Source: Lysobacter daejeonensis GH1-9
GTDB lineage: Bacteria > Pseudomonadota > Gammaproteobacteria > Xanthomonadales > Xanthomonadaceae
Reading direction: 5' to 3'
Assembly: GCF_000768355.1 (NCBI RefSeq)
Contig: NZ_AVPU01000013.1
Span: 26,642-90,641, forward strand
Length of the DNA stretch: 64,000 nucleotides
Of the stretch, positions 1 to 8,910 are shown piece after piece. The notes beneath the pieces were generated by a model. The model had not been told where the DNA came from. It ran no database searches and saw only the letters and a program-made list of their open reading frames with translations. A program made the translations under genes and the position numbers. Each line of letters begins with the position of its first letter. Position 1 is the first letter of the stretch.

Positions 1-878
<878 letters not shown>

Positions 879-882
<4 letters not shown>

Positions 883-2192
883 ACCGCCGCGTCTTGAACC
901 GCTCGTTGCTTGCAGTGGGCCTGTTCGTGGCAACGTTCGGCGCGTCCGCACGCGACGTGCTGATCCGCAATGCCACGGTCCACACGGCCGGTGCGCAGGG
1001 CACGCTGCATCACGCCGACGTGCTGGTCGGTGGCGGCAAGGTGCGGGCCGTGGGCACCGGGCTCACCGCGCCGGCGGGCGCCGAAGTGATCGACGCACAG
1101 GGCCGCCCGCTGACCCCGACGCTGTTCGGCGGGATCACCGAGATCGGCCTGGAGGAGGTTTCCGGCGAACGCGCCACCGTCGACCAGGCGCTGGCGCTGG
1201 GCAAGGGCGGCGAGATGTCGGTACGTCCCGAGTTCGACGTGACGCTGGCCTTCAACCCCGAGTCGGTGGTGATTCCGGTGAGCCGCGTCGAGGGCATCGG
1301 CTGGACCCTGCTGGGTGCCAACGCCACGCAGGGCGGCTCGCTGATCGGTGGCCAGGGTGCGGTGGTGCGACTCGACGGCGGCCCCGACCCGGTGGGGCCG
1401 AAGGTGTTGTTCGTGAAACTGGGCAGCGAGGCGTCCGGGCTGACCGGCAATTCGCGCGCGGGCCAGTGGATGATCCTCGACCAGCTGATCGACGAGGTGC
1501 GCGGCCGTATCGCCCCGGGCTCGCACGCGGCGTTGCTGACCCCGGCCGGCCGTGCGGCGCTGGCGCGCTACCTCGATGGTGGCGGCCGCGTGGTGGTGCA
1601 GGTGCACCGTGCCGCCGACATCCGCCAGTTGCTGCGTTGGGCGGGCCGGCACAAGGTGCGCGTCGCGGTCGCAGGCGGCGCGGAAGCATGGAAGCTGGCG
1701 CCGCAACTGGCGGCCGCCAAGGTGCCGGTGTTCGTGGACCCGCTGGCCAACCTGCCGTCGGACTTCGACAGCATCGGCGCCAGCCTGGAGAACGCCGCCC
1801 GGCTGCGTGCGGCGGGCGTAGCCGTCGGCTTCACCCAGGCTGGCGACGCCTCGCACCACGCGCGCAAGATGCGCCAGCTGGCCGGCAACGCGGTGGCTGC
1901 GGGCCTGCCCTGGGAGGATGGACTGGCGGGACTGACCCGGATCCCGGCCGAGGCCTTTGGCGTGGCCGATGAGCTGGGCCGCATCGCCCCGGGCCAGCGC
2001 GCCGATCTGGTGCTGTGGAGCGGCGACCCGCTGGAGGTCAACAGCGTCGCGCTGCAGGTGTGGATGGACGGCCAGTCCATCCCGATGCGCAGCCGCCAGA
2101 CCGAACTGCGTGACCGCTACCTGCGTGCGGTGCCGTCCGCCGAACAGGGCGGTCTGCCGCGCGCCTACCCGTCGGCCGCCGGCATCCGCTGA
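879..2192 (+). CDS. Secreted amidohydrolase-family protein, probable pseudoenzyme
   Basis: A 437-residue protein with an N-terminal signal peptide (hydrophobic run ending near GASA, residue 24) followed by an amidohydrolase fold. The N-terminal composite domain (VLIRNATVHTAG) and the closing motif (GRIAPGQRADLVLWSGDP) are clear. Metal ligands are mostly missing. Where active members have HxH after strand 1, this protein reads LTPTLFGGITEIG. Compared with its upstream neighbour, the His pair is replaced by GG (VAVAGGAEAWKLA) and the HSDSSE motif by FTQAGD. The VQVHRAAD histidine is retained. I infer a non-catalytic subunit or an enzyme with changed chemistry that works with the upstream protein, to which it is coupled by an ATGA overlap. 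Confidence 0.8.
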
Positions 2193-2203
2193 CGATCGGC
2201 GTG

Positions 2204-2232
2204 CCCGTCCCGCCCCTTGCAGGCGGGACGGG
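2204..2232 (+). terminator. Perfect 11-bp hairpin after amidohydrolase pair
   Basis: CCCGTCCCGCC (2204-2214) pairs with GGCGGGACGGG (2222-2232) around a 7-nt loop, 11 bases after the stop codon. No U-tract follows, so it may be an mRNA-stabilising or weak terminator hairpin rather than a classical intrinsic terminator. Confidence 0.4.
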
Positions 2233-2330
2233 ACGGCGGGTGGGCGAACGGATCGTCGTTGGCCGACTGCGGCCCGTTGCGGCCGACGTCAGACCTGCTA
2301 GCGTGGCCTGCCTTTTCACCGGAGCCCACC

Positions 2331-2735
2331 ATGCCCCCGATGCCCACCGACCTCAATTGGCTGGCGATCCTGGCCGCCACCGCCTCCAGCTTCGTGCTGG
2401 GCGGGCTGTGGTACGGACCGCTGTTCAAGAAGGCCTGGTGCCGCGAGGCCGGCATCGATCCGGATGCTGCGCCGCAACACCAAGGCCGGGTCTTTGCCAC
2501 CGCCATCGTCTGTGCCCTGCTCTCGGCCACGGTGTTCTCCACCCTGTTGCCGACTACGGCGACGGCGGTGGATGGCTTCGGCGTGGGCTTCGTGGTCGGC
2601 CTGTTCTTCGTGGCGATGAGCTTCGGCATCAATTACGCCTTCGCCCAGCGCAGCCTGAAGCTGTGGATGATCGACGGCGGCTACCACATCGTGCAGTTCG
2701 TCCTGTTCGGGGTGATCCTCGGCGCCTGGGGCTGA
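2331..2735 (+). CDS. DUF1761 family membrane protein
   Basis: A 134-residue integral membrane protein with about four hydrophobic segments. The N-terminal stretch (LNWLAILAATASSFVLGGLW, then YGPLFKKAW) is typical of DUF1761, a family of unknown function. I chose the ATG at 2331 because GGAG lies seven bases upstream. The frame extends further 5' but without family resemblance. It stands alone between the amidohydrolase pair and the DegV gene. No catalytic residues are evident. Confidence 0.75.
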   Translation: MPPMPTDLNWLAILAATASSFVLGGLWYGPLFKKAWCREAGIDPDAAPQHQGRVFATAIVCALLSATVFSTLLPTTATAVDGFGVGFVVGLFFVAMSFGINYAFAQRSLKLWMIDGGYHIVQFVLFGVILGAWG

Positions 2736-2853
2736 GCCCGCGGCCCGCCCCCCGGATTGTTGCGTCCGGACGCGCCCTGCGCCCCCGTTTTTCCGGCTAT
2801 GCTTGGCGCAAAATCCGCCAAAGAGCGGTTATCCAGCAAGTGGGGAGGGTGTG

Positions 2854-3801
2854 ATGCGTATTGGACTTGTGGTCGATTCGGCCTGCGATCTGCCGAAGGC
2901 GTTCCTGGATCAACACAACTTCACCATCCTGCCAATCACCGTCCGCATCGGCGAGGCGGTGCTGGCCGATCACCGCGATGAGCAGGCGACGCTGGAGTTC
3001 CTGCACTCGCACGTGGCCACGCGCGGCCACGAAGCCGAGACGATGCCATTCACGGTGCAACAGATCCACGATCTGTTCCTGGGCCGGTTGGTGATCGATT
3101 ACGACTACGTGTTCTGCATGACGATCACGAAGACGCGCAGCCCGATCTTCGACAACGCCAGCCAGGCGAGTTTCTCGATCCTCAACGACTACCGCCCGAT
3201 CCGCGCGGCGGCCGGGCATGACACGCCGTTCGCGCTGCGCGTGATCGACACGCAGAACCTGTTCGCCGCACAGGGCGTGCTGGCAGTGGAGGCCGCGCGA
3301 CTGGTCGCCGCTGGCGAAGGTGCGCCGAAGATCCGCGCACGGCTGGAACACCTGGCACTGCACACACAGGGCTACCTGATCCCGCCGGACCTGTACTACC
3401 TGCGTAATCGCGCGCGCACCAAGGGCGACCGCAGCGTGGGCCTGCTCAGCGCCGCGCTGGGCACGGCGCTGGACATCAAGCCGGTGCTGCACTGCAACCG
3501 TGGCGAAACCGGGCCGGCCGCGAAGATCAAGGGCTTCGAGCCGGCGGTGCAGAAGACGCTGGAGCATGTGGCACGGCGGGTGGAAGCCGGTGACCTGCTG
3601 ACGCCGACGGTGTGCATGAGTTACGGCGGCGAACTGGAAGAGCTGCACCGCCTGCCGGGCTACGAAAACCTGCGCGCGGCGTGCCGGGCGAACAACGTCG
3701 AGTTCTTCGAGAGCGTCATGAGCCTGACCGGCATGGTCAACGTGGGCAAGGGCGCGGTGGTGGTCGGTTTCGCCGCCGAAGGGCAGAAGTTCAGCGGCTG
3801 A
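2854..3801 (+). CDS. DegV family protein (fatty-acid-binding fold)
   Basis: A 315-residue DegV-domain protein. The start MRIGLVVDSACDLPKAFLD holds the family's DSxxDLP signature; the region near GYLIPPDLYYLRNRARTKGD and the segment LLSAALGTALDIKPVLHCNRGE match the second lobe. Family members bind a fatty acid between two alpha/beta lobes; in Firmicutes FakB presents it to the kinase FakA. No FakA-like kinase gene is adjacent, so the partner is unknown. The ATG at 2854 was chosen because it is preceded by a strong GGGGAGGG ribosome site and starts exactly at the domain. Cytoplasmic; no signal peptide. Confidence 0.85.
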   Translation: MRIGLVVDSACDLPKAFLDQHNFTILPITVRIGEAVLADHRDEQATLEFLHSHVATRGHEAETMPFTVQQIHDLFLGRLVIDYDYVFCMTITKTRSPIFDNASQASFSILNDYRPIRAAAGHDTPFALRVIDTQNLFAAQGVLAVEAARLVAAGEGAPKIRARLEHLALHTQGYLIPPDLYYLRNRARTKGDRSVGLLSAALGTALDIKPVLHCNRGETGPAAKIKGFEPAVQKTLEHVARRVEAGDLLTPTVCMSYGGELEELHRLPGYENLRAACRANNVEFFESVMSLTGMVNVGKGAVVVGFAAEGQKFSG

Positions 3802-3810
3802 CCCTCCGGT

Positions 3811-3838
3811 GATGGCCCGGCACTGCGCGCGGGCCATC
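3811..3838 (+). terminator. Hairpin after degV-like gene
   Basis: GATGGCCCG (3811-3819) pairs with CGGGCCATC (3830-3838), ten bases after the stop. No clear U-tract follows; this is a possible weak terminator. Confidence 0.35.
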
Positions 3839-3958
3839 GCATCACATAGGACTCGTGGGTTGGCATGCCCGCGCTCCCGTGACCGGGACTTTCTACCTAC
3901 AGCCACGCGCCGCCACGCCGGGTAGGCTGGGGGCTTTGCCCGCCTGCGTGGTTCTTCG

Positions 3959-6900
3959 ATGACCTCCAACCGTTGCCTGCTCGCCGTCGCGCTCGCCAGC
4001 GCGATCTCCCTCCACGTGGCCGCGCCCGCCCGCGCGCAGCAGCCGCAACCCGAGGCCAAGGAGCAGGCCGACAAGGATAAGGACAAGGTCCAGCTTGAGC
4101 AGGACGCGCTCGACCCAGCAGGCAACGACCCGGCCAAGGCCCCTGCGCAGAGCGCCAAGGGCCGCGCCAAGCCCGGCGAGGACGCTGACAAGAAGAAGTG
4201 GGATGTCACCGCCGCGCACGGCCAGACCAAGCCGGTGCGTTTCGAGACCGACGAAGGCACGTGGATGGACGTGGACGTGTCGCCCGACGGCCGCCAGATC
4301 GCGTTCTCGCTGCTCGGCGATCTGTATCGCATGCCGATCACCGGCGGCGCCGCCACGCGCGTGACCAGCGGCCCGGCCTGGGACGTGCAGCCGCGCTTCT
4401 CGCCCGACGGCAAGGAGCTGGCGTTCACCTCCGACCGCGGCGGCGGCAACAACCTGTGGCGCGTGCCGGCATCGGGGATGGCCGCCGACGGCAGCAACGC
4501 CACGCAGGTGACCAAGGAAGATTTCCGCCTGCTCAACAACCCGGCGTGGACGCCGGACGGGCAGTTCCTGATCGGCCGCAAGCACTTCACCGGCGAGCGT
4601 TCGCTGGGCGCGGGCGAGCTGTGGCTGTACCACGTCAGTGGCGGCGGCGGCGTGCAGCTGACCAAGCAGAAGAACGACCAGCAGGACCTGGGCGAACCGG
4701 CGGTGTCGCCGGATGGGCGCTACGTGTATTTCTCCGAGGACGTCAGCCCCGGCCCGACCTTCCAGTACAACAAGAACCCGCATGCGGTGATCTACGCACT
4801 CAAGCGCCTGGACCGCGAGAGCGGCAAGATCGACACGCTGGTCGCCACCCCGGGCGGCGCGGTGCGCCCGCAACCGTCGCCGGATGGCAAGTCGCTGGCG
4901 TTCGTGAAGCGCATCCGCGACAAGTCGGTGCTGCACGTGCTCGACCTGTCCAGCGGTGAGGCGCGCCCGGTGTGGGACGGCCTCTCGCACGACCAGCAGG
5001 AAGCGTGGGCGATCTTCGGCCCGTACAGCAATTTCGACTGGACGCCGGACTCCAAGGCCGTGGTGGTATGGGCGCAAGGCAAGCTATGGCGCGTGGACAT
5101 GGCCAGCGGAAAGCCCTCCAACATCCCGTTCACCGCGCAGGTGGAGCAGACCGTCACCGCGCCGCTGCGCTTCGAGCAGAAGATCGACGAAGGCATGTTC
5201 GCGCCGAAGATGATCCGCGACGTGGCGACCAGCGCCGACGGCAAGACGCTGGTCTTCCACGCGGTCGGCCAGCTGTGGCGCAAGCGCCTGCCCGACGGCA
5301 AGCCAGAGCGCCTGACCGCCAACGACGGCGTGTACGAGTACCAGCCCAGCTTCAGCGCCGACGGACGCAAACTGCTGTACACCACGTGGTCGGACGCGGG
5401 CATGGGCGCGATCTACGTGCGCGATGCCGGCGGCAGCGGGCTGGGCAAGCGCCTGACGCAGGAGAAGGGCTTCTACTACGGCCCGCGCTTCTCGCCGGAC
5501 GGCTCGCGCATCGTGTACAGCAAGACCGGCGGCGGCGGCCTGACCGGCTCGATGTGGTCGGGCGACAAGGGCATCTACGTGATGCCGGCCGGCGGCGGCA
5601 AGGCGGTGCGCCTGGCCGACAGCGGTGAGTCGCCGCAGTTCAGCGCAGACGGCAAGCGCGTGTATTTCCTCACCGGCGGCGGGCTGAAGAAGAAGCTGAT
5701 GTCGGTCGGCCTCAACGGCGAGGAGCCGCGCGAGGTATACGACCTCAAGTACGTCGATGGCGTCAGCATCAGCCCGGACGGCAAGTGGGTCGCTTTCACC
5801 GAGCTGTTCAACGCCTACGTGGCGCCGCTGGTGACCACCGGCAAGGCGGTGGAGCTCGGCAAGGACAGCAAGGCGGTGCCGGTGACCGCGGTCAGCGCGG
5901 ACGTCGGCAGCTACCTGCACTGGTCAGCCGACTCGAAGTCGCTGCACTGGATGGTGGGCGACCGCTACTACTCGCGACCGCTCAACCAGGCGTTCGCGTT
6001 CCTGCCGGGCGCGCCGAAGGAGCTGCCCAAGCCGACCACCGACGGCGGCATTGCGGTGGGCCTGAGCGTTGCGGTGGATAAGCCGCGCGATGTGGTCGCG
6101 TTCACCAACGCACGCATCGTCACCATGCGCGATGCCGAGCGCAGCCAGGAAGTGATCGAGAACGGCACGCTGGTGGTGCGCGGCGACGTGATCGAAGCGG
6201 TTGGCGCAGGCGTGGCCGTGCCGGCCGGCGCACGCGTGATCGACGCGCGCGGCAAGACCATCGTGCCGGGCTACGTGGACGCGCACGCGCACGCGGCGCA
6301 TTTCGGCCAGGGCGTGGTGCCGCAGCAGAACTGGGCGTACTACACCAACCTCGCGTTTGGCGTGACCACCATGCACGACCCGTCGGCCACCACCGAGTTC
6401 GTGTTCTCCGAGAGCGAGCTGCAGAAGGCCGGCAAGATGGTCGGCCCGCGCGTGTTCTCCACCGGCACGATCCTGTATGGCGCCGATGGCGACTTCAAGG
6501 CGGTGGTCAATTCGCTGGACGACGCGCGCAGCCACCTGCGCCGGATGAAGGCGCACGGCGCGTTCAGCGTGAAGAGCTACAACCAACCGCGCCGTGACCA
6601 GCGCCAGCAGATCAACACCGCCGCGCGCGAGCTGGGCATGCTGGTGGTGGAGGAAGGCGGCAGCACCTTCCACCACAACATGACCATGGTGCTGGATGGC
6701 GTGACCGGCATCGAGCACAACATCCCGGTGGCGCCGCTGTACAAGGACGTGGTGGGCCTGTGGTCGCAGACCGACGTGCGCAACACGCCGACGCTGGTGG
6801 TGAGCTACGGTGGCCTGTCGGGCGAGTACTGGTGGTATGCGCGCGACAACGTGTGGGAGGACAAGAAGCTCAACCGCTTTTTCCCGCGCGAGACGCTGGA

Positions 6901-7420
6901 CGCGCGCAGCATTCGCCGTGAGACCGCGCCGGACTGGGATTACTGGCACATCGAGGTGGCCAAGTCGGCGAAGAAACTGCGCGACGCAGGCGTCAAGATC
7001 CAGGTCGGTGGCCACGGCCAGCTGCAGGGTCTGTCGCCCAACTGGGAGACGTGGATGCTGACCCAGGGCGGCTTCAGCAACTTCGAGGCGCTGCGCGCGG
7101 CGACCTTCGACGGTGCCGACTACCTCGGGCTGGGCAAGCAGATCGGTTCGCTGGAAGTGGGCAAGCAGGCCGACCTGGTGGTGCTCAACAGCAACCCGCT
7201 GGAGAACATCCGCGCCACCATCGACACCCGCTACGTGATGGTCGATGGCCGCCTGTTCGACGTGGACGCGGACATGGCCGAAGTCGGCAACCGTGGCGAG
7301 AAGGCGCCGAACTTCTACTGGCAGCGCCACCGCGACGGGCAGACCTTCGGGCTGGAGTACGGGCCAACGGCGGTGTGCCATTGCCCGAAGGGTCATGGCG
7401 CGCACGTGCACCTGGACTGA
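3959..7420 (+). CDS. Secreted TolB-like beta-propeller / amidohydrolase fusion
   Basis: A very large 1153-residue secreted enzyme. Residues 1-25 form a signal peptide ending in APARAQ. Residues 26-75 are a Lys/Asp/Ala-rich low-complexity linker. Residues 80-700 carry many SPDG(K/R) repeats typical of TolB/PD40 beta-propellers. From about 715 an amidohydrolase domain begins (ARIVTMRDAE), with the metal-binding GYVDAHAHAAHFG motif (His776 and His778), later histidines in VGGHGQLQG, and the closing motif GSLEVGKQADLVVLNSNPLEN. The propeller probably gates or presents peptide-like substrates to the hydrolase barrel; the substrate is not known. It is a single gene, 158 bases after the DegV gene and on the same strand, followed by a strong hairpin. 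Confidence 0.9.
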   Translation: MTSNRCLLAVALASAISLHVAAPARAQQPQPEAKEQADKDKDKVQLEQDALDPAGNDPAKAPAQSAKGRAKPGEDADKKKWDVTAAHGQTKPVRFETDEGTWMDVDVSPDGRQIAFSLLGDLYRMPITGGAATRVTSGPAWDVQPRFSPDGKELAFTSDRGGGNNLWRVPASGMAADGSNATQVTKEDFRLLNNPAWTPDGQFLIGRKHFTGERSLGAGELWLYHVSGGGGVQLTKQKNDQQDLGEPAVSPDGRYVYFSEDVSPGPTFQYNKNPHAVIYALKRLDRESGKIDTLVATPGGAVRPQPSPDGKSLAFVKRIRDKSVLHVLDLSSGEARPVWDGLSHDQQEAWAIFGPYSNFDWTPDSKAVVVWAQGKLWRVDMASGKPSNIPFTAQVEQTVTAPLRFEQKIDEGMFAPKMIRDVATSADGKTLVFHAVGQLWRKRLPDGKPERLTANDGVYEYQPSFSADGRKLLYTTWSDAGMGAIYVRDAGGSGLGKRLTQEKGFYYGPRFSPDGSRIVYSKTGGGGLTGSMWSGDKGIYVMPAGGGKAVRLADSGESPQFSADGKRVYFLTGGGLKKKLMSVGLNGEEPREVYDLKYVDGVSISPDGKWVAFTELFNAYVAPLVTTGKAVELGKDSKAVPVTAVSADVGSYLHWSADSKSLHWMVGDRYYSRPLNQAFAFLPGAPKELPKPTTDGGIAVGLSVAVDKPRDVVAFTNARIVTMRDAERSQEVIENGTLVVRGDVIEAVGAGVAVPAGARVIDARGKTIVPGYVDAHAHAAHFGQGVVPQQNWAYYTNLAFGVTTMHDPSATTEFVFSESELQKAGKMVGPRVFSTGTILYGADGDFKAVVNSLDDARSHLRRMKAHGAFSVKSYNQPRRDQRQQINTAARELGMLVVEEGGSTFHHNMTMVLDGVTGIEHNIPVAPLYKDVVGLWSQTDVRNTPTLVVSYGGLSGEYWWYARDNVWEDKKLNRFFPRETLDARSIRRETAPDWDYWHIEVAKSAKKLRDAGVKIQVGGHGQLQGLSPNWETWMLTQGGFSNFEALRAATFDGADYLGLGKQIGSLEVGKQADLVVLNSNPLENIRATIDTRYVMVDGRLFDVDADMAEVGNRGEKAPNFYWQRHRDGQTFGLEYGPTAVCHCPKGHGAHVHLD

Positions 7421-7452
7421 TCATCGGCGACGTTACTGACGCCACAAGCAAT

Positions 7453-7474
7453 CCCCGGGCCTGCCGGCCCGGGG
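7453..7474 (+). terminator. GC-rich hairpin after propeller-amidohydrolase
   Basis: CCCCGGGCC (7453-7461) pairs with GGCCCGGGG (7466-7474) around a TGCC loop, 33 bases after the stop codon. The stem is very stable but has no U-tract, so it is either a Rho-assisted 3' end or an mRNA-protecting stem. Confidence 0.45.
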
Positions 7475-7593
7475 GAAACCGCGCGGGAGTATCCGACGAT
7501 CCCATCAGGCACCTGCCTGCATCGGGCCCGCATTCACATTGTCGCCATCATTGCCGTCTTACGCTGCCCCCATCGACGCCAGGGACTGCTGCC

Positions 7594-7938
7594 ATGACCA
7601 CCCGCTACTACCTCACCCTGCCCGACTCGTCCCGCGCGCGCGGCGGTGACCCGGCGCTGGCGTTCACCGCCCACAGTGCCGAGGGGTTTGCGGAGCAACT
7701 ACAGGACGCGCTCCGCGAACGCACGCTGTTCGACCGCTGGCGGCTGATGCAGCCGGAACCCGACGAGGTCGACCCGGCCTTGGGCGCCACGGACCCCACC
7801 GCGCAGGTGCACGGCCAGCAGCAGGACCTTCACATCAACCTGGTGGTGACCTCGGTCATCCCCGGCACGGTGCTCAAGCACCGCCTGCGCCTGCTGGCAG
7901 GCAGCCACTGGGAACTGCGGGACGTCACCGCGGCTTGA
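7594..7938 (+). CDS. Hypothetical protein, 114 aa
   Basis: A small soluble protein starting MTTRYYLTLPDSSRARG. I recognise no family. The start at 7594 was chosen because the sequence downstream is protein-like while the longer frame upstream runs through the 3' end of the previous gene and the intergenic hairpin. AGGGA lies about eight bases upstream of the ATG. The sequence is mixed alpha/beta in character (EGFAEQLQDALRERTLFDRW looks helical; HINLVVTSVIPGTVLKHRLRL looks stranded), with no signal peptide or membrane segment. It stands alone before the convergent regulator gene. Confidence 0.6.
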   Translation: MTTRYYLTLPDSSRARGGDPALAFTAHSAEGFAEQLQDALRERTLFDRWRLMQPEPDEVDPALGATDPTAQVHGQQQDLHINLVVTSVIPGTVLKHRLRLLAGSHWELRDVTAA

Positions 7939-8027
7939 GCCGCCGTCGGGGGCCGCGGGATTTCGGCCGCAGCGTCGTGGCATGCGGCCGTTGGAGCGCT
8001 CCGCCCGCGCCTTGGTGCCGTGCCAGG

Positions 8028-8720
8028 TCAGCGCGCGCCCAGATCCTGCGGCGCCGCCGCCTCACCCCCATGGTTGGCCCATTGCGCCGCCGATAGCGCC
8101 ACCCGCCCACTAACCCCGGCCCGCTCGAAGGCGTGGTGCAGGTGGGTCTTCACCGTCTCCGGACTGATGCCCAGGTTGCGCGCGATCTGCTTGTTGCTCA
8201 GCCCCTGGGCGGCCCATTGCACGATTTCGCGCTGGCGCTGGGTCAGCTGCGCCAGGCTGGGGTGCGGCGGTTCGTGGGCGAAGGCCGCGGCATCCACCGG
8301 CGGCAGCTCGTTCCAGGACGACAGCACCGCCCGCAGCATCAATGCCGGCTCCACCGCGAACAGGCCCGCACCGACCGCGCGCAAGGCCCGCAGCACGGTT
8401 TCCGGTGACGCATCCTTTTCCAGGCAGCCACTGGCGCCACTGCGCACGCAGTCCTGCAGTGCCGTGACCGTCGGCGAGCGGTAGAAGTACAGCCGGTGTG
8501 GCAGCGCCACCCGCCATGAGCGGATCTCGTGCTCGACTCGGGGATCATCGCCGTCCACCAGCAGCAGGGACGGCTGCTCCCCGCGCACAGCCCGCTCGCC
8601 CGGGCTTCGGGTACCCATCCACGACAGATCCCCCCGGGTTGCGAGGATCCGCTCCAGCCGCGCGCACCAGAGGCGGTCACTGCCAATAGCCATCACCGGC
8701 AAGCTTGTCATGTGCTCCAC
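8028..8720 (-). CDS. LuxR/NarL-type DNA-binding regulator with atypical receiver
   Basis: A 230-residue protein with a C-terminal LuxR-type helix-turn-helix (LTQRQREIVQWAAQGLSNKQ, then IARNLGISPETVKTHLHHAF, residues about 155-205), which is unmistakable. The N-terminal half follows a response-regulator plan: LLLVDGDD could hold the phosphoacceptor Asp and GCLEKD the conserved Lys. The acidic pair that binds Mg2+ near the N-terminus of ordinary receivers is lost (VMAIGSDRLWCARLE), so phosphorylation may be absent or altered. No histidine kinase is next to it. It is divergent from the large secreted-protein gene at 8911, with a palindrome between them, which suggests local control. An alternative start at 8711 (MTSL) is possible. 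Confidence 0.85.
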   Translation of the reverse strand: MEHMTSLPVMAIGSDRLWCARLERILATRGDLSWMGTRSPGERAVRGEQPSLLLVDGDDPRVEHEIRSWRVALPHRLYFYRSPTVTALQDCVRSGASGCLEKDASPETVLRALRAVGAGLFAVEPALMLRAVLSSWNELPPVDAAAFAHEPPHPSLAQLTQRQREIVQWAAQGLSNKQIARNLGISPETVKTHLHHAFERAGVSGRVALSAAQWANHGGEAAAPQDLGAR

Positions 8721-8743
8721 CCATCAGGTTAGGCACGGGCGCC

Positions 8744-8765
8744 CCTGCAACGCCGGCATTGCAGG
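8744..8765. promoter_or_regulatory. Palindrome between LuxR-type regulator and secreted-protein gene
   Basis: CCTGCAA (8744-8750) and TTGCAGG (8759-8765) form a perfect 7+7 dyad with an 8-base spacer. It is 24 bases upstream of the regulator start and about 145 bases upstream of the divergent gene. It could be the regulator's own binding site; this is inference from position and symmetry. Confidence 0.4.
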
Positions 8766-8910
8766 TAACGCAGGAGCCCAGGGGGGCCGGCCAATTTGGG
8801 GTAACCCGCGTGAGCGATTCCGATGCCCCGGGGAGAAGCGGACGCTAACCCTGTGCAGTCAGTCAGGGGCTCCTTGGCTACACATCCCCACAGAATTCCG
8901 GAGCACAATC

